Shown in pieces: positions 41,214 to 50,358 of a DNA stretch of 64,000 nt (position 1 is the first letter of the stretch; the number at the start of each line of letters is the position of its first letter). The notes below the pieces were generated by a model. That model was not told where the DNA came from. It ran no database searches and saw nothing but the letters and a program-made list of their open reading frames with translations. Source of the stretch: Microbacterium allomyrinae (GTDB lineage: Bacteria; Actinomycetota; Actinomycetes; Actinomycetales; Microbacteriaceae); assembly GCF_020682705.1 (NCBI RefSeq), contig NZ_JAGTTN010000002.1, positions 248,001 to 312,000 on the forward strand, read 5' to 3'. Both the position numbers and the translations under genes were made by a program.

Positions 41214-41978
41214 TCAGCCGTCGGTCGAGGGCGCGAACGGAGTCCACGTCCCGAACTTCGCCGCACGACCGTCTCCTGACGACGTGCCCGTGAGACGGCG
41301 GCGCACCCACGGCCCCACGTGCTCACGGTAATACGCCGCCCCTCGTGCACCGGCGGGGGGCAGCGGGGGCATCGACCACCATGCCGGCGGCGGCTCCATG
41401 CCCAGGGCGGCGAGCACCCGCGCCGCGACGCGGTGATGGCCACGGGAGCTCATGTGGAGACGGTCCTCCGACCAGTAGGGCGGGCTCGCGAGTTCGCGAT
41501 CGAACCAGTTGTACGCCCGCACGACATCGGTGCGCTCTGCCACGCGCGCCTCCACGGCCCACGAGAGCAGATCACCGCGCCGCTGGATCAGTCGGCTGAG
41601 CGGCAGTTGTCCGGATGGATTGGCGCCCGACAGCAGGATGAGGCGGACGCCCTCCTCATCGCACCGGCGCAGCACGGTGTCGAAGGCGTCGACGACATGC
41701 GACACACTCGTGCGCGGACGGAGCATGTCGTTTCCGCCGCCGTTGAACGACAGGTGGGTGGGGCGCAGCGCCAGCGCGGGTTCGAGCTGCTGCTCGAGGA
41801 TGGGCCACACCAGCTTGCCGCGGATCGCGAGGTTGGCGTACTCGATCGGCTCGCCCGAGGCATCCGCCCAGCCTTGCGCCACAAGGTCGGCCCAGCCCCG
41901 CACATGCCCGTCGGGAAGCTCGTCGCCGACGCCCTCGGTGAATGAGTCGCCGATCGCGACGTAACGCACGGATGCCAT
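41214..41978 (-). CDS. SGNH/GDSL hydrolase (paralogue 2)
   Basis: The 254-residue protein shares motif for motif the copy at 6232-7077: YVAIGDSFTEGVGDE, ANLAIRGKLVWPIL, FNGGGNDMLRP and DRLHMSSRGHHRVAARVL. It shows no signal peptide. The C-terminal PWVRRRLTGTSSGDGR echoes the other copy's tail. The two may act on related ester substrates; the substrate is unknown. The ATG is 6 bases from a minus-strand TAGGCT box at 41985-41990. Confidence 0.9.
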   Translation of the reverse strand: MASVRYVAIGDSFTEGVGDELPDGHVRGWADLVAQGWADASGEPIEYANLAIRGKLVWPILEQQLEPALALRPTHLSFNGGGNDMLRPRTSVSHVVDAFDTVLRRCDEEGVRLILLSGANPSGQLPLSRLIQRRGDLLSWAVEARVAERTDVVRAYNWFDRELASPPYWSEDRLHMSSRGHHRVAARVLAALGMEPPPAWWSMPPLPPAGARGAAYYREHVGPWVRRRLTGTSSGDGRAAKFGTWTPFAPSTDG

Positions 41979-41998
41979 CGCTCCAGCCTACGTCTGCC

Positions 41999-43408
41999 TC
42001 ACCGGTCGTCGAGCGCGACGCCGCGGCGATCGGCCAGACCCCACGCCGCACCCGCGGCCACCGCGAAGAAGGCGGCGAACACGACGAACAGCGCGGGTGC
42101 TCCGCCTGCCGCGAGCAGCGGAGGCACCGTGAGCGGCGCGATGATCGAGGCGATCCGCCCGACGCCCGCAGCCCAGCCGGACCCGGTCGCACGCAGTGAC
42201 GTCGGATAGGTTTCGGGCGTCACCGCATACAGCGCTCCCCACGCACCGAGGTTGAAGAACGACAGTGCCATTCCGGCGGCGATGATGGCGCCTGCGCTGC
42301 CGGCCGTGCCGAAGACGATCGCGGATGCCGCAGACCCGACCAGGAAGACCGAGAGCGTCGTGCGCCTCCCCCACACCTCGATCAGCCAGGCTGCTGCGGC
42401 ATATCCGGGCAGCTGTGCGAGGGTGATGATGAGGGTGAACCCGAACGAGCGCACCAGGTCGTATCCCTGGGCGACCAGGATCGACGGGATCCAGATGAAC
42501 GCTCCGTAGTAGGAGAAGTTCACGCAGAACCACACGACCCACAGACAGGCCGTCCGCACGCGGAACTCCCGCGACCACAGTGCGCCCAGGCGCGCGCCGG
42601 CGCTCGTCGCGGCCGCAGGAGCCTCGGCGGAGGCAGGCGGCGTGGTCTCGGCTTCGGTGGGCGACGAGGCTCCCGGCGTGCCCGACCCGGGCGACGGCGC
42701 TGACCCCTCCCTGCTCAGCGCGGCCTGCTCGAACGATCGCACGACCGCCTCGGCGTCGGCATGCCGGCCACGGCGCTGCAGCCAGCGAGCCGATTCGGGC
42801 AGGCCCCACCTCACGATGAGTGCGTAGAAAGCCGGAATCGCGCCCAGCGCGAACGCCCACCGCCAGCCGTTCTCGGAGGCGGGGATGACGAGGTAGCCGA
42901 TGATCGCCGCTGCGGTCCACCCCACGGCCCAGAAGGCCTCGAGGACTACGATCAACCGGCCGCGCATGCGGGCCGGGGCGAGCTCGCTGACGTACGTGCT
43001 TGCCACCGGCAGTTCGGCGCCGAGACCGAGTCCGACGAGGAACCGGAGCACGAGGAGCGCGGCGAGGCCCCCCGCGAGCGCGCTCGCACCGGTGGCGACG
43101 CCGTACACGAGCAGGGTGACCGCGAAGACCTGCCGCCGTCCGAAACGGTCGGCGAGCAGGCCGCCGAGCGTCGCTCCGAGTGCCATGCCGACGAAACCGA
43201 TCGAAGCGATCCACGCCGTCTCCTGGGGTTGCAGGCTCCACTGCGCGGCGAGGGCTGCGAGCACGAACGAGATCAGTCCGACGTCCATGGCGTCCAGCGC
43301 CCACCCGATGCCGGATCCGGTGAGCACTCGCAGATGACGGCGCGTGAAGGGCAACCGGTCCAGGCGCTCCGAGACCGTCGCTGCGGCGCGGGTATCGGCA
43401 TCCGTCAT
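41999..43408 (-). CDS. MFS transporter (sugar/aromatic-acid porter type)
   Basis: The 469-residue protein has 12 spans and strong motifs: MDVGLISFVLAALA, GATLGGLLADRFGRRQVFA (motif A), GLGLGAELPVASTYVSELAP, RGRLIVVLEAFWAVGW and PESARWLQRRGRHADAEAVV, as in the metabolite:H+ symporter/sugar porter families. The central loop is long, polar and Pro/Ala rich. The substrate is unknown. A TAGCAT box on the minus strand (43415-43420) lies 6 bases from the start. Confidence 0.9.
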   Translation of the reverse strand: MTDADTRAAATVSERLDRLPFTRRHLRVLTGSGIGWALDAMDVGLISFVLAALAAQWSLQPQETAWIASIGFVGMALGATLGGLLADRFGRRQVFAVTLLVYGVATGASALAGGLAALLVLRFLVGLGLGAELPVASTYVSELAPARMRGRLIVVLEAFWAVGWTAAAIIGYLVIPASENGWRWAFALGAIPAFYALIVRWGLPESARWLQRRGRHADAEAVVRSFEQAALSREGSAPSPGSGTPGASSPTEAETTPPASAEAPAAATSAGARLGALWSREFRVRTACLWVVWFCVNFSYYGAFIWIPSILVAQGYDLVRSFGFTLIITLAQLPGYAAAAWLIEVWGRRTTLSVFLVGSAASAIVFGTAGSAGAIIAAGMALSFFNLGAWGALYAVTPETYPTSLRATGSGWAAGVGRIASIIAPLTVPPLLAAGGAPALFVVFAAFFAVAAGAAWGLADRRGVALDDR

Positions 43409-43456
43409 GGCGTCATGCTACGGATCTCGTGCTCTCTGCGGGAGTGCGACCCCACG

Positions 43457-44494
43457 CTACGCCAGCATGTCACGCACGAGCGGAGCCACCCGTGTGCCGT
43501 ACAGCTCGATCGAGCGCATCATCTTCTCGTGCGACAGCGTGCCGGTGGAGAACTTCATGTCGAAGCGGCCGTTGCCGAGCGTGCGCACTGTCTCGGCGAT
43601 CTTGCGGGCGACGGTCTCGGGCGAGCCGATGTACAGCGCGCCCTCTGGTCCGACGTCGTGCTGGAACCGCAGCCGGTTGTACGCCGGCCAGCCGCGTTCG
43701 CGGCCGATCGTGTTGTTCATGGCCTCGAACCCCTCGAAGGCCTCGTCCCACGCCTGCTGGTCCGTCTCGGCAACATGCCCCGGCGAATGGACGCCGATCG
43801 GGCGCGGCGCGTGCTCGAATGTCTCGAGCGAGCGGCGGTAGAGGTCCGCGAAGGGCCGGAAGCGGTCGGCGGGCCCGCCGATGATCGCCAGCATGAGCCC
43901 GTATCCATAGCGCGCGGCGCGCACCGCCGACTCGGGGCTGCCGCCCACTCCGACCCACGCGCGCAGTCCGTTCTCGGTCTTGGGAAAGACATCGGCCTCG
44001 CTGAGCGCGGCGCGCAGTGTTCCGTCCCATGTGACGGGCTTCTCGGTCAGCAGACGCGAGAACAGGTCGAGCTTCTCCTCGAACAGCGTCTCGTAGTCGC
44101 GCAGGTCGTATCCGAACAGTGGGAAGGACTCGATGAACGAACCCCGGCCGAGGATGACCTCTGCGCGGCCGTGAGAGACCGCGTCGAGTGTCGCGAAGCG
44201 CTCGTAGACGCGCACCGGGTCGTCGCTCGAGAGCACCGTCACCGCTGTGCCGAGGTGGATCCGCTCGGTGCGTGCCGCAGCGGCCGCCAGCACGATCTCG
44301 GGGCTCGAGACCGCGAACTCGGGGCGATGGTGCTCCCCCACGCCGAAGAAGGACAGACCGACCTGGTCGGCGAGCACCGCCTGATCTACGACATTGCGGA
44401 TGGTCTGGGCATCGCTCAGGCGCGTGCCGCTGGCGTCGTGCGTGACGTCGCCGAAGGTGTCGAGGCCCAGTTCGAGGGCGGAGAGATCTGTCAT
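43457..44494 (-). CDS. LLM-class flavin-dependent oxidoreductase
   Basis: The 345-residue TIM-barrel protein has the luciferase-like features GVGEHHRPEFAVSSPEIVLAAAA, RIHLGTAVTVLSSDDPVRVYERFATLD, EVILGRGSFIESFPLFGYDL and WVGVGGSPESAVRAARYGYGLML. It is an F420- or FMN-dependent monooxygenase/reductase; which cofactor cannot be told by eye. ATG 44494 follows an AAGGATCC ribosome binding site. It is divergent from the phosphoribosyltransferase gene, 114 bases away. Confidence 0.91.
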   Translation of the reverse strand: MTDLSALELGLDTFGDVTHDASGTRLSDAQTIRNVVDQAVLADQVGLSFFGVGEHHRPEFAVSSPEIVLAAAAARTERIHLGTAVTVLSSDDPVRVYERFATLDAVSHGRAEVILGRGSFIESFPLFGYDLRDYETLFEEKLDLFSRLLTEKPVTWDGTLRAALSEADVFPKTENGLRAWVGVGGSPESAVRAARYGYGLMLAIIGGPADRFRPFADLYRRSLETFEHAPRPIGVHSPGHVAETDQQAWDEAFEGFEAMNNTIGRERGWPAYNRLRFQHDVGPEGALYIGSPETVARKIAETVRTLGNGRFDMKFSTGTLSHEKMMRSIELYGTRVAPLVRDMLA

Positions 44495-44608
44495 TTGCGG
44501 ATCCTTTCCATGCGTCTGCATGAAACCATTCCCCGGCCCGCACCATTCCCCGCTCGGACGGGCAATCCACACGCAGACAGGCGGATGCCGCGAGCGTAGC
44601 GTGGTGCA

Positions 44609-45265
44609 ATGGCACTGTTCGCCGACCGCAGGGCCGCGGGGCGGGAACTCTCGAAGTCTCTCGCACCCTGGCGCGACGTGGATGCCGTAGTCCTCGGCAT
44701 CCCTCGTGGAGGTGTGGTCGTCGCCGCGGAGGTCGCCGCGATCCTCGCACTGCCGCTCGATGCGGTGATCGTGCGCAAATTGGGCGCGGACGGCCGCGAA
44801 GAGTTCGCGGTGGGAGCCATCGCCGAGGGCGTGCGGATCGTGACCTCGAGCGCCGTCCGGTGGGCGGGAATGAGGCCCGAAGACGTCGACCGGGTCGAGG
44901 CGACGGAGCGGGATGAGCTCGCACGCCGGACGGATGCCTTCGCACCGGGCGACGACGATCTCTCGGGCCGCATCGCGATCGTCATCGACGACGGCGTTGC
45001 GACGGGCGCGACCGCGATCGCCGCGTGTCGTTCGGTGCGTGCACGGAAGCCGGATCGAGTGGTTCTGGCTGTCCCCGTCGCCCCGTCGAACTGGCGCGCG
45101 CCTCACGATGCGGTCGACGAGTACGTCTGCCCGCATCGTATGCGGGAGTTCTGGGCGGTCGGGGAGTTCTACGACGACTTCACGCAGACCGAGGACGCCG
45201 AGGTCGTCGCGCTGCTTCGGAATGCACCGACAGGCCGGGCGACCGGAGAGGATCGCGGCTCGTGA
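44609..45265 (+). CDS. Phosphoribosyltransferase-family protein
   Basis: The 218-residue protein has the type I PRTase fold: VLGIPRGGVVVAAEVA, VIVRKLGADGREEFAVGAIAEG and the PRPP loop IVIDDGVATGATAIAA. The family is often fused to or next to dienelactone hydrolase-like genes, but here it is alone. The nucleobase partner is unknown and true PRTase activity is not certain. A TAGCGT box lies 6 bases upstream of the ATG. A near-perfect palindrome at 45251-45274 overlaps the stop codon. Confidence 0.88.
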   Translation: MALFADRRAAGRELSKSLAPWRDVDAVVLGIPRGGVVVAAEVAAILALPLDAVIVRKLGADGREEFAVGAIAEGVRIVTSSAVRWAGMRPEDVDRVEATERDELARRTDAFAPGDDDLSGRIAIVIDDGVATGATAIAACRSVRARKPDRVVLAVPVAPSNWRAPHDAVDEYVCPHRMREFWAVGEFYDDFTQTEDAEVVALLRNAPTGRATGEDRGS

Positions 45266-45274
45266 GCCGCGATC
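45251..45274. terminator. Possible terminator palindrome
   Basis: GATCGCGGCTC and GAGCCGCGATC flank GT. The genes converge here, but a 2-base loop would need opening and there is no T-run, so function is uncertain. Confidence 0.35.
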
Positions 45275-45298
45275 CCGGTCGCCGAGCCTGACGACGGG

Positions 45299-46972
45299 TC
45301 AGCGCGAGAGCGCCGAGCGCAGCGTGTCGAGTCCGACGCCGCCGATATCGAGCGCGCGCTTGTGGAACTGCTTGATCGAGAACGCATCGCCCTCGCGTTC
45401 GGCGACCTCGTCGCGCAGCTGCTCCCAGATGCGCTGGCCGACCTTGTACGACGGCGCCTGCCCCGGCCAGCCGAGGTAGCGGTTGACCTCGAACTTCACG
45501 AACTCGTCCGGCATGTTCACGTTGTGGCGCATGAACTCGAGCGCGAAATCCGCATCCCACACCCCGCGTCCGTCGGGACGCTCCTTCTCGAGGTGCACAC
45601 CGATGTCGAGCACGACGCGCGCGGCGCGCATGCGCTGACCATCGAGCATCCCGAGACGGTCGGCCGGATCGTCGAGGTAGCCGAGCTGTTCCATGAGGCG
45701 TTCCGCGTACAGGGCCCAGCCTTCGGCGTGGCCGGAGGTGCCCGCGAGCAGACGCCGCCAGGAGTTCAGCTGCGCCCGGTTGTACACCGCCTGCGCGATC
45801 TGCAGGTGGTGGCCCGGAACGCCCTCGTGGTAGACGGTCGTTAGCTCTCGCCAGGTATCGAACTCCTCGACGCCCTCGGGCACGGACCACCACATGCGGC
45901 CGGGACGCGAGAAGTCATCGGTCGGGCCGGTGTAGTAGATCCCACCTTCCTGCGTCGGCGCGATCATGCACTCCAGGCGGCGGATCGGCTCGGCGATGTC
46001 GAAGTGGGTCTTGCCGAGCTCGGCGACTGCGTGGTCGCTTGTCTCCTGCATCCACTTCTGCAGTGCCTCGGTGCCGTGCAGCTTGCGGGTCGCGTCCTGC
46101 TCGAGGAAAGCGACCGCCTCCGCGACCGAGGCACCCGTCTTGATCTCGTTCGCGATCGATTCCTGCTCGGCGACCATGCGCGAAAGCTCTTCGAGTCCCC
46201 ATTCGTAGGTCTCGTCGAGGTCGATCGTCGCACCGAGGAACTGGCGCGAGTGCAGGGCGTAGAGGTCGCGTCCTACGGCGTCCTTCTCGGTGGCCGCGGC
46301 GGCGAGGTCGGCGGCGAGGAAGTGTGCGAGAGCGTCGTAGGCGACGCGAGCGGCGTTGGCGTTGTCGGCCAGGTCGCGGGCGAGGGATGCCGGGAGCTGG
46401 CCCTCCGACGGAGCGGCGTCCGCCGCGAACGTCGCGAAGTAGCCGCTGTCCTCCGTATAGCGGCCGATCTGACTGACGACCTCGAGCACTTGACGACGCG
46501 CCGGGACGATGCCCTCGGAAATGCCCTCGCGAAGCGTCTCGACGTAGCCGTCGATGGCGGCGGGCACGGCCTTCAGACGCGTCGCGATCACCGACCAGTC
46601 TTCGGCGGTCGCGGTAGGCATGAGGTCGAACACCGAGCGGATGTTCTGCGCGTGGGAGGCGATCACGTTCAGATCGCGAAGGTGCCACTTCGCGTCGTGC
46701 AGGTCGATGCCCAGCTCGATCTCGCGGGCGAGGTCCTCCTTCGTCACGGCATCGATGTCGTCGAGCGGGGTCGCACCCGAGAGTGCGCCGAGCACCTTGC
46801 GTCCTTCGGCCACGAACTGCTCCTGGCCGGCGGGGCTGTAGTCGCCGAAACGGTCGTTGTACTCGGAGCGTCCGATGTACGTCGCGAGGGTCGGCTCGAT
46901 TTCGGCGAGCGTGTCCACCCACGCGTCAGCGATCTTGTCGATCTGCGTGGGTGTGCGGGTTTCGTCAGTCAT
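45299..46972 (-). CDS. DUF885-family metallohydrolase-like protein
   Basis: The 557-residue mostly helical protein matches the DUF885 family. The probable zinc site is VYHEGVPGHHLQIAQAVYNR, an HE-x5-H-type motif, with WALYAERLMEQLG about 45 residues later and a final RYLGWPGQAPSYKVGQ segment. The family is thought to be peptidase-like; the substrate is unknown. No signal peptide is seen. ATG 46972 (MTDETRTP) is chosen over an upstream in-frame start, 47008, because a minus-strand TAGGCT box at 46980-46985 lies 7 bases before it. Confidence 0.88.
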   Translation of the reverse strand: MTDETRTPTQIDKIADAWVDTLAEIEPTLATYIGRSEYNDRFGDYSPAGQEQFVAEGRKVLGALSGATPLDDIDAVTKEDLAREIELGIDLHDAKWHLRDLNVIASHAQNIRSVFDLMPTATAEDWSVIATRLKAVPAAIDGYVETLREGISEGIVPARRQVLEVVSQIGRYTEDSGYFATFAADAAPSEGQLPASLARDLADNANAARVAYDALAHFLAADLAAAATEKDAVGRDLYALHSRQFLGATIDLDETYEWGLEELSRMVAEQESIANEIKTGASVAEAVAFLEQDATRKLHGTEALQKWMQETSDHAVAELGKTHFDIAEPIRRLECMIAPTQEGGIYYTGPTDDFSRPGRMWWSVPEGVEEFDTWRELTTVYHEGVPGHHLQIAQAVYNRAQLNSWRRLLAGTSGHAEGWALYAERLMEQLGYLDDPADRLGMLDGQRMRAARVVLDIGVHLEKERPDGRGVWDADFALEFMRHNVNMPDEFVKFEVNRYLGWPGQAPSYKVGQRIWEQLRDEVAEREGDAFSIKQFHKRALDIGGVGLDTLRSALSR

Positions 46973-46979
46973 GCTTTCG

Positions 46980-46985
46980 AGCCTA
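46980..46985 (-). promoter_or_regulatory. -10-like TAGGCT box for the DUF885 gene
   Basis: The box reads TAGGCT on the minus strand, 7 bases from ATG 46972. It sits inside the longer frame starting at 47008, which argues against that start. Confidence 0.4.
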
Positions 46986-47065
46986 GGCATGAGACGCGGT
47001 GTCGACAAAGCCCCAATTCAGTGCCTGGCGTGCCGGGCCCGACCCGTCTGAGTCCCGGGTCGCGT

Positions 47066-49783
47066 TCAGTGTCCGGCGGAGTGCCAGTCACCTCCGCGGC
47101 CGATCTGAACGTCGAGGGGCACCGAGAGCGCGGCCGCATCGCCCATGCGGGCGTGGACGATCTGCTCAGCGGCATCCCATTCGCCCGGTGCGATCTCGAT
47201 GACGAGCTCATCGTGGATCTGCAGCAGCACGCGCGATGAGAGTCCCGAAGCGGCGAAATCGTCGTGGATGTGAAACAGCGCGATCTTCATGATGTCGGCA
47301 GCGCTGCCCTGGATCGGCGCGTTGAGGGCGGCACGCTCGGCGTTCTCGCGCAGCACGCGGTTAGGGCTCGCGAGATCGGGGAACGGCCGGCGCCTTCCGA
47401 AGATGGTCTCGGTGTACCCGTCGATGCGTGCCTGCTCGACGGAGGATCGCAGATAGTCGCGCACGGAGCCGAACCGCGCGAAGTACTCCATCATGAGCTG
47501 TTTGGCTTCGGACTGCTCGATGCGCAGCTGCTTGGACAGCCCGAACGCCGAGAGGCCGTAGACCAGTCCGTACGACATCGCCTTGACCTTGGTGCGCATC
47601 GCCGGGGTGACGTCCTGCGGGTCGACGCCGAAGACGCGCGCTCCGACGAAGCGGTGGAGGTCCTCACCGGAGTTGAACGCCTCGATCAGGCCGGGATCCT
47701 CGGAGAGGTGCGCCATGATGCGCATCTCGATCTGCGAATAGTCCGCCGTCAGCAGCGTCTCGTAGCCCTCGCCGACGACGAACGCGGAGCGGATGCGCCC
47801 GCTCTCTTCGGAGCGGATCGGGATGTTCTGCAGATTGGGGTCGGTGCTCGACAGCCGCCCGGTCTGGCTGCCCGTCTGGACGTAGGTCGTGTGGATGCGG
47901 CCGTCCGCGCCGATCGCCTTGTCTCCGCCGATGGCGCTGTCGAGCGATTCGATGATCTGACGGAGCTTCGTCGCCTCGCGGTGCTGCAGGAGCAGATCGA
48001 GGAAGGGGTGGGGGTTCGTCTCCTGCAGATCGGCGAGGACGGCGGCGTCGGTCGAATAGCCCGTCTTGGTCTTGCGGGTCTTGGGCAGCTGCAGATCGTC
48101 GAACAGCACTTCCTGGAGCTGCTTCGGTGAGCCGAGGTTGACTTCGCGCCCGATCGCGGCATAAGCGGCCTGCGCGAGAGCGTCGGCGCGTGCACCCAGT
48201 TCGCCTGAGAACGCCGCCAGGGTGTCGTGGGAGACAGCGACGCCGGCAAGCTCCATGTCGGCCAGGGCCAGGAGCGTCGGCAGCTCGATGTCCGTCAGCA
48301 CCGTCGCCACGCTCGGCGGCAGCTCGCCGCGGACCTCTTCGGCGACCCGGAGCGTGAACCACGACAGTTGCCCGGGAGTGGCGCCCTCGGTTTCGGGGAC
48401 CAGCTGGGTCGGATCGGCTTCAGGCAGCTTCTCGTCGAGGTAGCGGTCCACGAGGTGTGCGAGGGTCTTGTCGGGGAAGCTCGGACGCAGCAGCCATCCC
48501 GCGACGATCACATCGAACGCGAGCCCACCCAGACGCAGCCCGGCTCGGCGCAGCGCCTTGACCTGCGGCTTGGCATCGGCGAAAACCTTGGGCGCATCGG
48601 ACGCCAGCCAATCGGCGAGAGCATCGGCGATCTCGGGCGTCCACGACGCCTCGGCCGCGGCGGGGCCGACGCGCCCCGAGTCTCCCGACGACGTGCCCGC
48701 GGCGCTGGGAGAGGGCATGGGGAACGTGGTCGAGAAGCCGATGCGCTGCGGCAGCCCGCCCTCGACGACGACCGTCACGCCGACCTCCGCATCCGCCCCT
48801 TCGAGCCACGCCCGCAGGTCTGCCGCCGACGGCTCGACCGGCGCCGGCATGGGCACCGCGGCGGCCGACGTCACAGCCGCCATCTGCTGCTCGATGCCGG
48901 CCAGCTCGGCCACGCGCGGGATGAGCGTCTTGAACTCCAGGCGCGCGAAGATGTCGCGTACGGCCTGGGCGTCCATCGGGCGCACCTCGAGGTCGTCGAC
49001 GCTGAGCGGCAGCTCGACGTCGCGCAGCAGCCGGTTGAGCGCACGGTTGCGGCGAACATCGTCGAGGTGCTCTCTCAGGTTGCCGCCCACGACGCCGGTG
49101 ATCTTGTCGGCGCCTTCCAGCAGCGCGTCGAGCGAGCCGAACTGTGTCAGCCATTTGACGGCGGTCTTCTCCCCCACCTTGGGCACGCCGGGCAGGTTGT
49201 CGCTGGTCTCGCCCACGAGCGCGGCGATCTCGGGATACTGCTCCGGCGGCACGCCGTAGCGGTCGATCACGGCCTGCCGGTCGTAGCGCTTGAGCTGCGA
49301 AACGCCCTGCACGTTCGGGTACAGCAGCGTGACGTCGTCGTTCACCAGCTGGATGGTGTCGCGGTCACCCGAGCAGACGAGCACGTCGAAGCCCGCTTCG
49401 GCACCCTGCGTCGCGAGCGTGGCGAGGATGTCGTCGGCCTCGATGTCTTCTTTCTGCAGCACCTGGATGCTCATCGCGGCGAGGCAGTCCTGCAGGATCG
49501 GGATCTGGCCCTTGAACTCAGACGGCGTCTCGGAGCGGTTCACCTTGTATTCGGGGTACACGCGCGTGCGGAACGACTGACGCGACGTGTCGAAGGCCAC
49601 CGCGATGTGGGTCGGCTTCTCGGCCTTGATCAAGTTGATCAGCATGGCGAGGAAGCCGTAGATCCCGTTCGTGTGCTGCCCGTCCTTCGTCGAGAAGTTG
49701 TCCACGGGGAGGGCGTAGAACGCCCGATAGGCCAGCGAATGGCCGTCCACGACGAGAAGGGTAGGCTTTGCGGAGTCCGTCAC
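47066..49783 (-). CDS. polA: DNA polymerase I
   Basis: The 905-residue protein has an intact 5'-nuclease domain (LLVVDGHSLAYRAFYALP; AFDTSRQSFRTRVYPEYKVN; IEADDILATLA; VCSGDRDTIQLV) and a family A polymerase domain (LLTADYSQIEMRIMAHLS, RTKVKAMSYGLVYGLSAFG, LQIHDELVIEI). The middle 3'-5' exonuclease-like region lacks the DxE motif, as is usual for actinobacterial Pol I. It fills gaps in repair and processes Okazaki fragments. GTG 49783 is 6 bases from a TAGGCT box (49790-49795), so the mRNA looks leaderless. Confidence 0.98.
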   Translation of the reverse strand: MTDSAKPTLLVVDGHSLAYRAFYALPVDNFSTKDGQHTNGIYGFLAMLINLIKAEKPTHIAVAFDTSRQSFRTRVYPEYKVNRSETPSEFKGQIPILQDCLAAMSIQVLQKEDIEADDILATLATQGAEAGFDVLVCSGDRDTIQLVNDDVTLLYPNVQGVSQLKRYDRQAVIDRYGVPPEQYPEIAALVGETSDNLPGVPKVGEKTAVKWLTQFGSLDALLEGADKITGVVGGNLREHLDDVRRNRALNRLLRDVELPLSVDDLEVRPMDAQAVRDIFARLEFKTLIPRVAELAGIEQQMAAVTSAAAVPMPAPVEPSAADLRAWLEGADAEVGVTVVVEGGLPQRIGFSTTFPMPSPSAAGTSSGDSGRVGPAAAEASWTPEIADALADWLASDAPKVFADAKPQVKALRRAGLRLGGLAFDVIVAGWLLRPSFPDKTLAHLVDRYLDEKLPEADPTQLVPETEGATPGQLSWFTLRVAEEVRGELPPSVATVLTDIELPTLLALADMELAGVAVSHDTLAAFSGELGARADALAQAAYAAIGREVNLGSPKQLQEVLFDDLQLPKTRKTKTGYSTDAAVLADLQETNPHPFLDLLLQHREATKLRQIIESLDSAIGGDKAIGADGRIHTTYVQTGSQTGRLSSTDPNLQNIPIRSEESGRIRSAFVVGEGYETLLTADYSQIEMRIMAHLSEDPGLIEAFNSGEDLHRFVGARVFGVDPQDVTPAMRTKVKAMSYGLVYGLSAFGLSKQLRIEQSEAKQLMMEYFARFGSVRDYLRSSVEQARIDGYTETIFGRRRPFPDLASPNRVLRENAERAALNAPIQGSAADIMKIALFHIHDDFAASGLSSRVLLQIHDELVIEIAPGEWDAAEQIVHARMGDAAALSVPLDVQIGRGGDWHSAGH

Positions 49784-49852
49784 CCTGCAAGCCTAGCCAG
49801 GCCCGCGGACAGCCGTTCCCCGCCGGTGCCTGCTTCGACCTGAAGGTGTGAG

Positions 49853-50278
49853 ATGCCCGAACACTCCCCCGTGAGCCTCGACGGACTCGAGTGGGCAGCG
49901 AACCGTGGAATGGGCGCGCTGGCCGAGAAGATGGGCATCCGCTTCACCGAGTTCAGTGTCGAGCGGTGCGTCGCGACAATGCCTGTAGAGGGCAACACCC
50001 AGCCCGTCGGACTGCTTCACGGCGGCGCATACGTCGTGCTCGGCGAATCGCTGGGGTCGATGGCCGCCAATCTCCACGCGGGCCCCGACCGCCTCGCCGT
50101 CGGCGTCGACATCAACGCGACCCACACGCGCTCAGCGACGTCCGGCATCGTCACGGGAGTGTGCACGCCGGTGCACCTGGGCCGCAGCCTCACCGTCCAC
50201 GAGATCGCCGTCACCGACGAGCAGGGGCGTCGCTGCTCCACCGTGCGCATCACGAATCACATCCGCCGGATCGAGTAG
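49853..50278 (+). CDS. PaaI-family hot-dog thioesterase
   Basis: The 141-residue protein has the PaaI layout: MGIRFTEFSVERCVATMPVEG, GLLHGGAYVVLGESLGSMAA (catalytic Gly/His-Gly-Gly region and Glu), and DINATHTRSATSGIVTGVC. It hydrolyses acyl-CoA thioesters. It is divergent from polA; the -10 and start regions of the two lie within 70 bases. A small hairpin (50281-50301) and a strong terminator follow. Relatives sit between pdtaR and polA in other actinobacteria. Confidence 0.9.
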   Translation: MPEHSPVSLDGLEWAANRGMGALAEKMGIRFTEFSVERCVATMPVEGNTQPVGLLHGGAYVVLGESLGSMAANLHAGPDRLAVGVDINATHTRSATSGIVTGVCTPVHLGRSLTVHEIAVTDEQGRRCSTVRITNHIRRIE

Positions 50279-50280
50279 CC

Positions 50281-50301
50281 GCGTCGGGCGGAGCCCGACG
50301 C
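50281..50301 (+). repeat. 8-base-pair hairpin after the thioesterase
   Basis: GCGTCGGG and CCCGACGC flank CGGAG. It lies 10 bases before the main terminator and may add to it. Confidence 0.4.
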
Positions 50302-50310
50302 CGCGCAGAC

Positions 50311-50345
50311 AAAGAGCGGATGCCTCTCGGAGGCATCCGCTCTTT
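50311..50345. terminator. Bidirectional terminator built from the GGATGCC octamer
   Basis: AAAGAGCGGATGCCT pairs perfectly with AGGCATCCGCTCTTT (15 base pairs, loop CTCGG), giving an A-tract/T-tract for both strands. It lies between the convergent thioesterase and pdtaR. Confidence 0.88.
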
Positions 50346-50358
50346 CTGAAACCTGAGG

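Noticed and set aside
47066..49783. Loss of proofreading in PolA as an unusual event
   Set aside because: The degenerate 3'-5' exonuclease region is typical of actinobacterial DNA polymerase I.
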